A stretch of DNA of 64,000 nt, from positions 682,001-746,000 of the forward strand of contig NZ_AGIK01000001.1 of NCBI RefSeq assembly GCF_000230675.1, read 5' to 3'. Each line of letters opens with the position of its first letter. The first letter of the stretch is position 1. This document shows positions 56,555-64,000 of the stretch, in pieces. The position numbers and the translations under genes are program-made. The notes under the pieces were generated by a model. That model saw nothing but the letters and a program-made list of their open reading frames with translations, made no database searches and had not been told where the DNA came from. This stretch comes from Synechococcus sp. WH 8016 (GTDB taxonomy: Bacteria; Cyanobacteriota; Cyanobacteriia; PCC-6307; Cyanobiaceae).

Positions 56555-57097
56555 ATGTCTGATTTTTCTCAAAAAGTAGTCGTGGACAAACGTTACGTCA
56601 TTCCTCAAGCAGGGGTTGAAGCCATCCCCGTAGCAACTCTGGCATCCATTGATGTCAACGGAAGCGGCATGGATGGTGGTGGAGTGCTTGAAATGACCGC
56701 CGAAAGCACTATCGGTGGTGTCTTAGTCTACTCAGCGTATCAAGCGATTCTGACCCTGCTCAAATCAGAAGCCGCCAGAAAAAATGGTGAAATAAACAGG
56801 GCACAGCAACTAAAACTAGTTGCTTCCACTGCTGTCGATGCTGGCAAGTCTTCGGCTTTCACGATGGTTGTGGCGTCGGCTCTCGTAGCGTTGATGCCGT
56901 GGCTTGCAGGACCTCTGACGATTCTCGGTGTAGTAGGTGGCGGGGTGATGGCCACGAGAATTGCTCATCAATTCTGGGAAGCTCTGGATGAATCACAGCA
57001 AGCAGATCTTCGCAATGCTGCTGCATCAGCCAAAGTCAAGATCGATAATCTGATTCCTGAAGACAAGACCATCACTGCAGAAGCAGTACCTGCCTGA
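56555..57097 (+). CDS. Membrane-associated unknown protein
   Basis: 180 residues. Polar N-terminus, helical middle, then a long hydrophobic region (SSAFTMVVASALVALMPWLA, then GPLTILGVVGGGVMATRIAH) at about 100-135 and a charged C-terminal helix. Gly-rich membrane segments recall the minus-strand proteins. Unknown. Confidence 0.6.
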   Translation: MSDFSQKVVVDKRYVIPQAGVEAIPVATLASIDVNGSGMDGGGVLEMTAESTIGGVLVYSAYQAILTLLKSEAARKNGEINRAQQLKLVASTAVDAGKSSAFTMVVASALVALMPWLAGPLTILGVVGGGVMATRIAHQFWEALDESQQADLRNAAASAKVKIDNLIPEDKTITAEAVPA

Positions 57098-57118
57098 TAA
57101 AGCCTAAGTGTTACATAG

Positions 57119-57136
57119 GCTCAACATTTGTTGGGC
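57119..57136 (+). terminator. Hairpin after the 56555 gene
   Basis: GCTCAACA-TT-TGTTGGGC, extendable by AG/CT pairs to TAGGC..GCCTA. No long T-run; its stem sequence matches the array hairpin family. Confidence 0.4.
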
Positions 57137-57143
57137 CTATATG

Positions 57144-57172
57144 TTGACAATACCCAATACCTATCCTATATT
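57144..57172 (+). promoter_or_regulatory. Sigma-70 promoter
   Basis: TTGACA (57144-57149), 17 bp, TATATT (57167-57172). A cassette-type terminator at 57223-57246 follows before the gene at 57277, so termination or attenuation is possible. Confidence 0.6.
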
Positions 57173-57222
57173 TAGAGAGGAGACAAAACTATCAATCAAT
57201 ATCCAATGTAACCAATTGTATT

Positions 57223-57246
57223 GGCCGCCTGTCGGCGGCTCTTTTA
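57223..57246 (+). terminator. Cassette terminator
   Basis: GGCCGCC-TGTC-GGCGGC then TCTTTT, between the promoter at 57144 and the gene at 57277. Confidence 0.65.
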
Positions 57247-57276
57247 AAGAGCGGAACACACATATGAAGAACACAA

Positions 57277-57525
57277 ATGACGTACTCTCCTGCCAAGATC
57301 CTAGAAATACTTGGCGAATCGCCTTCACAACTTGAAGAGCCGATTCAATTCACTGATGCAGAAATCGAAGCGATTGTCCGATCACGTGAATTAACAGACC
57401 ACTCACGGCAACACGAACGCCAGCAATCGCTGGATGAAATGTTTCCCAACCGCACACAAGGTGCGCTTTATGAACCACCGATGGAGATGTCTGATGAAGA
57501 TATTTTCGACATGTGGTTGTCATAA
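57277..57525 (+). CDS. Acidic unknown protein
   Basis: 82 residues: KILEILGESPSQLEEPIQFT, then EIEAIVRSRELTDHSRQHER; acidic C-terminus. Helical. Unknown. Confidence 0.6.
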   Translation: MTYSPAKILEILGESPSQLEEPIQFTDAEIEAIVRSRELTDHSRQHERQQSLDEMFPNRTQGALYEPPMEMSDEDIFDMWLS

Positions 57526-57563
57526 CAACACTTCCCACCCCTAAAACACTCGATTAAAACGAA

Positions 57564-58784
57564 ATGAATACTCTCACAGATTTGGCTCAACTTCAGCCTG
57601 CTTCGGAAAAAGCGGCTCAATACAAAAAGCGCAACAGACAGCTTATACTCAGACTTCGTCAAGTAGCGATTGCCGCTACGCAAACCGTTGAGCCAGACCC
57701 GCATAGGGATCAGTTGTTCAACACTAATCGGACATTCAACATTCGTATGAGAAGAATGTTCCCTACACTAAAACGTCCTCTGACACATCGTCAATGGTCT
57801 TACATTATTTCTGAGGCACGATCAGCATGCCTGCCTCATCTAGATCAAGATGGACACATTCCTGAAGAGATTATAGGTGAATCAGATTACGCACTATTTG
57901 TGCGCCACGTACTTACCTTATATGTGAATAGCTTTGGCTTAGCTGAAGCAATTACCTCATTGCATGCACATAGAAAGGATCTTCATAAAGATTCAGAAGG
58001 AGGAACTCTAGCTGGTGAAATATGCACAAATATAATCACGCCAGAGCAAAAGCAAAAGACCGTACGTAGGCAACCTCTGTTGACAATATGTCTAGTAAAG
58101 GATCTAGATCCTCCACAAGTCACAGACACTATTAAATTAATAGTCAAGAACGATGTTTGTAAGCTACTAAAGCAAGAAACGGAAGACTGTAAGCCAATTC
58201 CTCAGGTAGATGCATCTTATGATGACAAAATGCCACCAGGTGACAGGGCAAAAATGCAGGGCGATATTGTCCCTAATGATTACAAGCCTTTGGTGCGTGA
58301 AGAAGTCACAACACTACTTGCAAAAGCCATCGAAAAGATGTCTTATGAGCAGCAGTTAATCCTGATGACATTCTTAGACCCTGCGTACGAAGTGATGCAA
58401 CTAGGGAAAAAGACACTTGAGTCAAGTATCTTGACTATGAAATCAATCACTGGAATTGGAGAACACAAGACCAGGAGACTAACAAGAGAAATACTTAGTA
58501 TTTGTAGAGAGTTACTTGAAGTTACAGTTACCGAAAGAACTGTCAATAGACTACAGATTAAGGATGCAACGCTGCGAAGTAAAATCAAAAGAGGACTACT
58601 TAAATTTGGCTTCAGCAGACAAGAAACAGCAGTGTTACCAGTCAAGGAAGAACACAGTCTCTGCACGACTGTATCTAACTCACATATTGAGCACATGCTG
58701 CTTTATATAAACAAAGGAGGACACATCTTTCCTGAAGTTATCGCTAGACTGGAGGAACCAAAAGAGACAACAAACGAAGTATAA
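57564..58784 (+). CDS. Unknown helical protein, weakly sigma-factor-like
   Basis: 406 residues, basic and helical. Residues ~265-320 (LAKAIEKMSYEQQLILMTFL ... GEHKTRRLTREILSICRELL) resemble the layout of sigma region 4 (L..L...Q..il.L.......T..eIg......tr.i...al), and the N-terminal half could bind nucleic acid, but the match is loose. 13 bp upstream of the next gene, so cotranscribed. If a sigma or activator, it would be a candidate to read element promoters. Confidence 0.5.
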   Translation: MNTLTDLAQLQPASEKAAQYKKRNRQLILRLRQVAIAATQTVEPDPHRDQLFNTNRTFNIRMRRMFPTLKRPLTHRQWSYIISEARSACLPHLDQDGHIPEEIIGESDYALFVRHVLTLYVNSFGLAEAITSLHAHRKDLHKDSEGGTLAGEICTNIITPEQKQKTVRRQPLLTICLVKDLDPPQVTDTIKLIVKNDVCKLLKQETEDCKPIPQVDASYDDKMPPGDRAKMQGDIVPNDYKPLVREEVTTLLAKAIEKMSYEQQLILMTFLDPAYEVMQLGKKTLESSILTMKSITGIGEHKTRRLTREILSICRELLEVTVTERTVNRLQIKDATLRSKIKRGLLKFGFSRQETAVLPVKEEHSLCTTVSNSHIEHMLLYINKGGHIFPEVIARLEEPKETTNEV

Positions 58785-58797
58785 AAGGGAGAAACGC

Positions 58798-59673
58798 ATG
58801 ACAGCAATTGACGATTGGAAGGGATACCTAGATGTTACAGGTATCTCTTGGACATCCCTTGAATCAAATAATAATGCGATACAACTCACTGGTATGGCAG
58901 GAGCACCAATCCTCCGTGCTGTAGAAACGAGAGAACAACTAGATAGCCTACATACAACAGCAAGGCAGAAATCATCAGAGCTGGAAAGATTACTCATTCT
59001 GGCTCTGCCATTTGACCACCCTCATACGCAGATGACACTACCTGGAGACATTGTTCTACCAAAAGTACGAGCATACGCCGGTCACATTTCAGACACATAT
59101 TCCTTATCAGGACATTTAATCCAATCAAAATTCCTGACTTCTATTAAAAAGGAAGTCTCTCGCGTAATTACAGACGGACCTAAAGTCTCAACACCGCTAT
59201 GTGACTGGGCATTGAAACTGCTTGGTAGATCATGGGTGTATGGAACTCCTAGCTCCGCCTCGCAACTTGACTCCATGCTTGGGCTTCTGGCTAAAGATCC
59301 TGCGATGATCGGTCATGTACGTAGCAGGCAACTGACATATGGCAGAGGCTGCGCCGATGCTGTTCTTCTACCAATTAAAGGAGTACAGCTTTCTACAAAC
59401 AAACTCGATCAAAAAATTGAGCAATGCGACATGCGGTTCGTTTCGTTAGAAGCAGAGATGTCAATGTATGACTCCAGTCGTGCACGCATCCACGCCGTAA
59501 TGTCTAATCATTATCTGACATGCGCATCACAATCCAATCAAACTTTCGCTTCACAATTAGGATGCGACAGTATGATTGGTATTTCAAAGATCGGGACAAC
59601 ACATACAAAAGAAAGACATGATACTGGGTGTAACGCTTTTGCAGATAAAAGACATGCTTTAGTGGAGAGTTAA
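58798..59673 (+). CDS. Unknown protein whose C-terminus is encoded by the array leader
   Basis: 291 residues, GGGAGA before the ATG. Helical, charged, with no motif. The last 15 codons (GCNAFADKRHALVES) are read from the conserved leader of array L (59626 onward) and end at its internal TAA, so the natural C-terminus was probably replaced when the leader-array arrived. Unknown function; coupled to the 57564 gene. Confidence 0.6.
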   Translation: MTAIDDWKGYLDVTGISWTSLESNNNAIQLTGMAGAPILRAVETREQLDSLHTTARQKSSELERLLILALPFDHPHTQMTLPGDIVLPKVRAYAGHISDTYSLSGHLIQSKFLTSIKKEVSRVITDGPKVSTPLCDWALKLLGRSWVYGTPSSASQLDSMLGLLAKDPAMIGHVRSRQLTYGRGCADAVLLPIKGVQLSTNKLDQKIEQCDMRFVSLEAEMSMYDSSRARIHAVMSNHYLTCASQSNQTFASQLGCDSMIGISKIGTTHTKERHDTGCNAFADKRHALVES

Positions 59674-59923
59674 ATCTCTCTTATATCTACTTCGGTAGAT
59701 GTGATCCTGATGCAGAGTTTATCCACTAATTGCTCACATACCGTGGGCGTGATCCCTCTTGCGATTATCTGCCGCGCTGCTCACTTCGGTGGGCGTGATC
59801 CTACATGTGGTATTGCTGGCACATTTGCTCACTTCGGTGGGCGTGATCCTTCGTGTTCATCGCAGGTCGGGCCAATTGCTCACTCAGGTGGGCGTTGCCT
59901 CCGATAATTCGGGGGCTATTTTT
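59626..59923 (+). repeat. Hairpin repeat-spacer array L with leader and terminator (four spacers)
   Basis: Leader from 59626; first hairpin ATCTACTTCGGTAGAT (59685-59700), a compensatory CC/GG to CT/AG variant, with GTGATCC; GCTCAC..GTGGGC hairpins at 59732, 59779, 59827 and 59878; spacers 24, 23, 25 and 28 nt; terminal handle GTTGCC; terminator-like CCTCCGA-TAAT-TCGGGGG then CTATTTTT (59898-59923). A complete leader-array-terminator unit. Confidence 0.85.
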
Positions 59924-59963
59924 ATACCTCACATATTTATTATGTAGAGGCTACAATCAAAAG

Positions 59964-59972
59964 TGTCGGACA
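59964..59972. promoter_or_regulatory. TGTCGGACA palindrome
   Basis: Same palindrome as the minus-strand operators, here 52 bp upstream of the 60024 gene; no convincing -10 at the standard distance. Confidence 0.3.
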
Positions 59973-60023
59973 AATTCTGATACAGCCCACGTGGCAATAA
60001 AAATATATTCGATCTAAAAACCA

Positions 60024-60824
60024 ATGGCTTTCTTCACAACTCTATCGGCAACAATTATTGCCCCTGCTACAGAATCGACATCTACGGATGGCGTAAAAAT
60101 CTACGAATTCAAAGCATTAAATCAAGCAAATAATCCTGGCATTCCAGTCCTACTACACGTAGAGCAAGGGACTGAAAACGGTACGTTTCTAAAATCACTT
60201 GCTGAAGACGCATCTACTACTCCAGTAAAAGTTTTAGTCTCAGGTGTTATTCAGTCGGTGCTTGCAGAAAAAGACGAGAAAACAAAAGACATCACAAAAC
60301 CACCCAAAGTGATTGTGCATGTTGGAAGTGCTCGTCGTCTACGGATGGATACCAAGATTGAACCCGAACAAGCAATCATCTTTGGTTCTGGCTATTCCAG
60401 CCCAATCACAGATTTTGAAGACGATACCAAACGCAAGCGTGAACTGTTTGTGGCGTCTGGTTGTGAGTCTCTTCTTGAAGAAGGACGATACGAATCACGC
60501 TTACAAGTCATCGGAACAGATGAAGGCGGAACTGGTGATAAGTGCGAGACAGTTGCTGATGGGACTGAAGTGTATTTTATGGGTAACTTATTCCGCTCGA
60601 AAGGTGAAGTCGGCACGACCGTTTACGACAAGCTAAAAGTCAGTGCAACCTTTATGCAAGAGACAGACCGAGTGAAATCTCGCAAAGGTGGAGGCGGCCG
60701 TAAGAAAGGCAATTCGATGCGCACACAACTGGATAGCTCATTCGAAGAAGCTGAATCGCAAGCCCAGTCGTTGTCTGCTGAGGAACTGGCAGTCAAAGCT
60801 TCAGTTGCTTTGTCTGATTTCTAA
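60024..60824 (+). CDS. Unknown beta-rich protein, possibly OB-fold
   Basis: 266 residues. KIYEFKALNQANNPGIPVLL, then VKVLVSGVIQSVLAEKDEKT, PKVIVHVGSARRLRMD; later RKGGGGRKKGNSM and an acidic C-terminal tail ending ALSDF. A strand-rich body with a flexible basic then acidic tail ending in Asp-Phe recalls single-strand-binding proteins, so it may be a second SSB-like factor. No firm assignment. Confidence 0.55.
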   Translation: MAFFTTLSATIIAPATESTSTDGVKIYEFKALNQANNPGIPVLLHVEQGTENGTFLKSLAEDASTTPVKVLVSGVIQSVLAEKDEKTKDITKPPKVIVHVGSARRLRMDTKIEPEQAIIFGSGYSSPITDFEDDTKRKRELFVASGCESLLEEGRYESRLQVIGTDEGGTGDKCETVADGTEVYFMGNLFRSKGEVGTTVYDKLKVSATFMQETDRVKSRKGGGGRKKGNSMRTQLDSSFEEAESQAQSLSAEELAVKASVALSDF

Positions 60825-60856
60825 ACACTTGGCATGCAGTTTTTCATAGTCTCTGC

Positions 60857-61239
60857 TGTAAGTCCAAGGCGGGGTTTGGGTTGTCCCTCGTGTTTATGCG
60901 TAAAGGAACATCGGGAGGTTTCGACCTCCCTTTGACCACATCTGTGGTCGTGATCCCTGCATCCCTTCCAAAAATTGCTCACTTCGGTGGGCGTGATCCT
61001 CGTAGCAGCAAGCGATCAACTTGCTCACATACCGTGGGCGTGATTCTTCAGCACAGACAATCTGTTTACTCCATTGCTCACATCTCGTGGGCGTGATCCT
61101 GGCGGAAGTGAGACAGATCAATACTCACTTCGGTGGGTGTGATCCTTACGTAATGTCGTTGCATTGCAAATGCTCACTTAGGTGGGCGTGATCCTCAGGA
61201 CCCAGTTCAGACCGCCAAAGCATGCTCACTACGGTGGGC
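60857..61239 (+). repeat. Hairpin repeat-spacer array M (seven hairpins, six spacers, no leader)
   Basis: TGTAAGTCC (60857), hairpin GGGAGG-TTTCGA-CCTCCC (60913-60930), first array hairpin GACCACATCTGTGGTC (60934-60949), then hairpins at 60977, 61023, 61076, 61123, 61172 and 61224. Spacers are 20, 23, 29, 23, 26 and 29 nt. The hairpin at 61123 is ACTCAC..GTGGGT, a compensatory G-C to A-U change. One handle is GTGATTC. The last hairpin has GTAACTAAC. The AEP-like gene starts 64 bp later. Confidence 0.85.
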
Positions 61240-61303
61240 GTAACTAACAATTCTGGTTTGACGCATTACGTATGCAGTTCGAACTAACTATCTTTTAATT
61301 AAA

Positions 61304-62272
61304 ATGAAAATCAAATGTTCATTGCACTCAAGGTGCATCGATAAACAGGATCCTCAAAAGGTTGCCAAAGGCTGGCTATCTGATTGGAAAACTCCTGAAG
61401 AAATCGCCGCTCATATCCAACGTGGATACGGCTGGACCGCCACACACTTCCGTGACGGTCACAGAAAGCAAGCCAATGCTCAAGGTAGCAACTGCGTAGT
61501 CTTTGATTTTGACGGGGATTGTTCCTTAGAGAAATTCTGGACCACAAAAGTTGCTCAAGACTGGTGCGTGATGACCTACACATCTGCGTCTCATACACCA
61601 GAAGTGCACCGGTTTCGTGCCCTATTTCCTATAGAAGGTATGCCTATGACAACCGTATGGGAGCACCGATGCACTTACGACTGGATTGCTTTGAAACTAG
61701 CGGCACAACTGGGTATCGATGATTTCGAAGACAATTGTGGGCGTAAGCCAGAACGCTTGTGGTATGGCAATCGCAATGCAGAAGTCATTCACAATGCTGA
61801 TGCTTGCGTACCGATCGCAGTAGCAGCAACCATTCCAATCCCTGACGAGCCGCAATTCGCAGCTAAAGGTATGGATGGTGTCACTGATATCGACATCAAA
61901 CGGGCGATTTTCGTATTAGAAAATTTCTTGCGTCCTACAGAAGAAGGAGAGTACAACAGCTTCTATCTTCCGATCACTGCAGCATGTGCCTCCATTGGCG
62001 ATCAGATGGTTGATGCGTGGCGTCATTGGGTATCCAAAGGACATCACGGCAGTAAGCCAGCAAATCTGGATCCTTCACTGAAATGGAATGGCTTGACTTG
62101 TGGCGGACCAGCCACGATCTTTAAGCACGCCAAGATGCAAGACAATAGGTGGTCATCATTCTTGCCTGAAGCACTTAGCTTCAATCCAGGCAGTGGTCAA
62201 TCTATGGACTTAGATGCAATTCTTGCACAATCTATGAATACTGCACCACGATATATGTTCAGGAGGTCTTAA
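61304..62272 (+). CDS. Primase-polymerase (AEP)-like protein
   Basis: 322 residues. NCVVFDFDGDC (DxD at 68/70), then TYTSASHTPEVHRFRALFPI (SxH-like, about 94-110) and CGRKPERLWYGN (about 145-157) follow the motif order of archaeo-eukaryotic primases on satellites and plasmids (DxD, sxH, then a basic/aromatic third motif). It would synthesise primers for replication. An AGGAGG-like box (62261-62266) and a TGTCCGACA palindrome follow, then the second VapE gene. The assignment is by motif order, moderately sure. Confidence 0.6.
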   Translation: MKIKCSLHSRCIDKQDPQKVAKGWLSDWKTPEEIAAHIQRGYGWTATHFRDGHRKQANAQGSNCVVFDFDGDCSLEKFWTTKVAQDWCVMTYTSASHTPEVHRFRALFPIEGMPMTTVWEHRCTYDWIALKLAAQLGIDDFEDNCGRKPERLWYGNRNAEVIHNADACVPIAVAATIPIPDEPQFAAKGMDGVTDIDIKRAIFVLENFLRPTEEGEYNSFYLPITAACASIGDQMVDAWRHWVSKGHHGSKPANLDPSLKWNGLTCGGPATIFKHAKMQDNRWSSFLPEALSFNPGSGQSMDLDAILAQSMNTAPRYMFRRS

Positions 62273-62273
62273 C

Positions 62274-62296
62274 TGTCCGACAAATATTGCTACACT
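62274..62296 (+). promoter_or_regulatory. TGTCCGACA palindrome with nearby -10-like box
   Basis: TGTCCGACA (62274-62282), 8 bp, TACACT; the spacing differs from the minus-strand set. It lies 62 bp upstream of the VapE copy 2 start. Confidence 0.35.
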
Positions 62297-62343
62297 TAAG
62301 TAGTTAATAAAGACAAACGACTTATCACACTACGGAGATACTG

Positions 62344-63987
62344 ATGAATATCAGAATGAAACAAATAGATTTGCAGTTGGAACTGCTAGAAGGGCCAAAT
62401 GCAGACGAAGAATTATTACTAGTATTAAGATCAGCGAAAGCAATATTGCTATCAAAGATTGAAGCAAATGAATATAAAGACGGATACCATGACTTAGCGA
62501 TCAAGGGCTTACAAGATGAGTCGATGCAGGAAAGATATTTAGGTGTATCTGACAAGCACCCGTTTATCGAAGATTTTACTGTTGGTGAGTTTATAGTATT
62601 TGAATCATCTCTTAAAGAGATGCTGGAGTCAAAGACTAAACGCAAGAAGGGACGCCCTCGTAAAACAGAAGAAGACCAAGCTAAGCAAATCCAAAACGAT
62701 GTCCAAATCGTTAGTGAAAAGTTCCAAGGTTTGCGTCATAATCGTATGACTGACCAGTATGAATACTTAAAGATTCACGATCAGACTGGCAAGCTTGGGT
62801 GGCATGAAACAGAAGGCGAAGAACTCAATCAACTGTCAGTTCATCTGGCAGTAGAGCACGGCGTCTTTATTCCTGCTCAACGAGCAAAGGATGCGTTCAT
62901 CTTTGTAGCTAAGAAGAACCCTTACGAGCCTCAACTCGAAATGATTGAGTGGTGCCGTAAGCAGTACCCGACAATGGGTCTTGAAGAAGCACAGGAATTC
63001 CTGTTCTCTCTTGGAGAGCAGTTGCTTGGACACCACGGTGATGAGCCGATTATTTGTGGTGAATATCTTCGCAATAGATTCCTTGCTCGATTTTTAGTTG
63101 CGATGGCATTCCTTGCCAGGCATCCAGGTGAGACACTGCAATGGATGCCAATCCTGGTAGGTGCTCAAGGGTGTGGAAAGAGTCAATTCTGCACGCATCT
63201 TGTACCCCAACGATTTAAGGATTTGTTTCAGCAGATGACCTTGCCAATCGAGACCATCAAACGTGAGCCACACCAATTACATATTGGCTTCTTGCTTGAA
63301 ATGCCTGAAATTGATGCGCAGATGCGTAATCAACGATCAATTGAGCCAATGAAAAACATGGTGACGACTCGTATTGACAATTGCCGTAAGCCATACGCAG
63401 CGCAGCCTGTCAAATTACTTAGACGCTTTGCATTGATTGGAACTACCAATCGATCTGACCTCTTTCAAGATGGCACAGGTGAACGACGGTTTATGCCTAT
63501 CCTCATTCCACATGGGTGGGAAATCCCTTGGGAAGAGGTCCGTGATGGTCTAAATGTAAAGATCTGGGCTGCAGCTGACATCATCGCCGAGACATACACT
63601 GCAAATAGCCGTGAGATGCGTGGGTTCACTGATGAAGAACGCGAAGCACTGAATACTTGGCAAAGGAACTTTACTCAAGTAGATCCTTGGGAAACTAAGT
63701 TGCTCGACTTTGCACGATTAAGGCGTGAGTTCACACCAGGACTTGCTCTGTCTCAGATTGGTGTTGAAGATTCACGGCAAACAACGTCTGATGTAAAACG
63801 ACTCAACAACCTAATGCGACTGCTCTTCACAAGAGATCAAGCAGAATACAAGCAGGTGCGACGTGATAATGGTCGTCCATGGGTATGGATTATCCGTGAG
63901 ATGCCTGGTGGGTCAACAGATGATAAACCAACAGTCACAGATTTAGAAGAATTTGCAGCTCATTTGAAGGCAAAAGCGGACTTCTAA
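62344..63987 (+). CDS. VapE-type P-loop ATPase, copy 2
   Basis: 547 residues. An extra N-terminal helical domain (about 1-100) and basic hinge KRKKGRPRKTEEDQ precede the same core as copy 1: Walker A LVGAQGCGKSQF (about 272-283), LLEMPEIDAQ, TTRIDNCRKPYAAQPVKLLR, RRFALIGTTNRSDLF, TGERRFMPILIP (about 378). Both share the segment before Walker A (QWMPILVGAQG / SWIPIFIGAQG). The C-terminal region is longer. Two diverged VapE paralogs in one element suggest separate initiation or helicase roles or hetero-oligomers. Confidence 0.85.
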   Translation: MNIRMKQIDLQLELLEGPNADEELLLVLRSAKAILLSKIEANEYKDGYHDLAIKGLQDESMQERYLGVSDKHPFIEDFTVGEFIVFESSLKEMLESKTKRKKGRPRKTEEDQAKQIQNDVQIVSEKFQGLRHNRMTDQYEYLKIHDQTGKLGWHETEGEELNQLSVHLAVEHGVFIPAQRAKDAFIFVAKKNPYEPQLEMIEWCRKQYPTMGLEEAQEFLFSLGEQLLGHHGDEPIICGEYLRNRFLARFLVAMAFLARHPGETLQWMPILVGAQGCGKSQFCTHLVPQRFKDLFQQMTLPIETIKREPHQLHIGFLLEMPEIDAQMRNQRSIEPMKNMVTTRIDNCRKPYAAQPVKLLRRFALIGTTNRSDLFQDGTGERRFMPILIPHGWEIPWEEVRDGLNVKIWAAADIIAETYTANSREMRGFTDEEREALNTWQRNFTQVDPWETKLLDFARLRREFTPGLALSQIGVEDSRQTTSDVKRLNNLMRLLFTRDQAEYKQVRRDNGRPWVWIIREMPGGSTDDKPTVTDLEEFAAHLKAKADF

Positions 63988-64000
63988 ATACAGTCCACGA

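Overview
The first 4.9 kb looks like chromosome of a marine picocyanobacterium (Synechococcus/Cyanobium type). It is GC-rich and densely packed: carA (partial), trpD, an ABC exporter, msrA, three small conserved-looking genes and a tRNA-Pro(GGG). This assignment rests on gene content and protein style, not on a database search.

Immediately downstream of the tRNA a tyrosine recombinase gene starts, and the sequence becomes AT-richer and full of unfamiliar small genes up to the end of the window. I read 4.9-64 kb as the left part of a large integrative element inserted at the tRNA 3' end (a tycheposon-like island or integrated virus/plasmid). Its right boundary is not in the window. Layout: 5.1-6.7 kb integrase and excisionase-like gene; 6.8-20.1 kb mostly minus-strand large unknown proteins (glycine-rich, coiled, an HNH nuclease, a 1029-residue protein with a BRCT domain and internal repeats); 20.7-33.7 kb many tiny plus-strand genes, most followed by its own near-identical terminator hairpin; 33.8-49.1 kb operons of small unknown proteins with HNH and GIY-YIG nucleases, a lysozyme, a metallopeptidase and a DUF932 protein; 49.6-64 kb a replication/recombination block (ATP-dependent DNA ligase, two VapE-type ATPases, a lambda-exonuclease/YqaJ protein, an AEP-like primase candidate), with an SSB-like protein at 26.6 kb.

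The most striking feature is a family of intergenic arrays with a CRISPR-like plan but no cas gene in view. The unit is a 16-17-nt RNA-type hairpin (GCTCA.C loop GTGGGC, mostly UNCG-like loops), a GTGATCC handle and a unique 20-32-nt spacer. The first hairpin of an array has a different stem, the last one lacks the handle, and seven arrays or array fragments begin with a conserved leader (an eighth leader copy precedes a protein gene). Stem changes are compensatory, a U.G wobble is kept, and unit length is about 47-55 nt. Arrays sit at about 24.1, 27.0, 29.9, 30.9, 39.4, 49.5, 52.0, 54.5, 55.2, 56.0, 59.6 and 60.9 kb, several of them directly 5' of replication genes.

Other element-wide signals are: a palindrome TGTCNGACA placed 5-6 bp upstream of a -10 box in front of the minus-strand genes (a candidate regulon); two inverted copies of a TGTCTTA/TAAGACA iteron-rich region (29 and 49 kb) that may be origins; an AT-rich region with iterons and Fur-box-like palindromes (27.6-28.4 kb); and a candidate structured RNA near 39.7-40.0 kb. 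Functions of most small genes are unknown and are stated as such.
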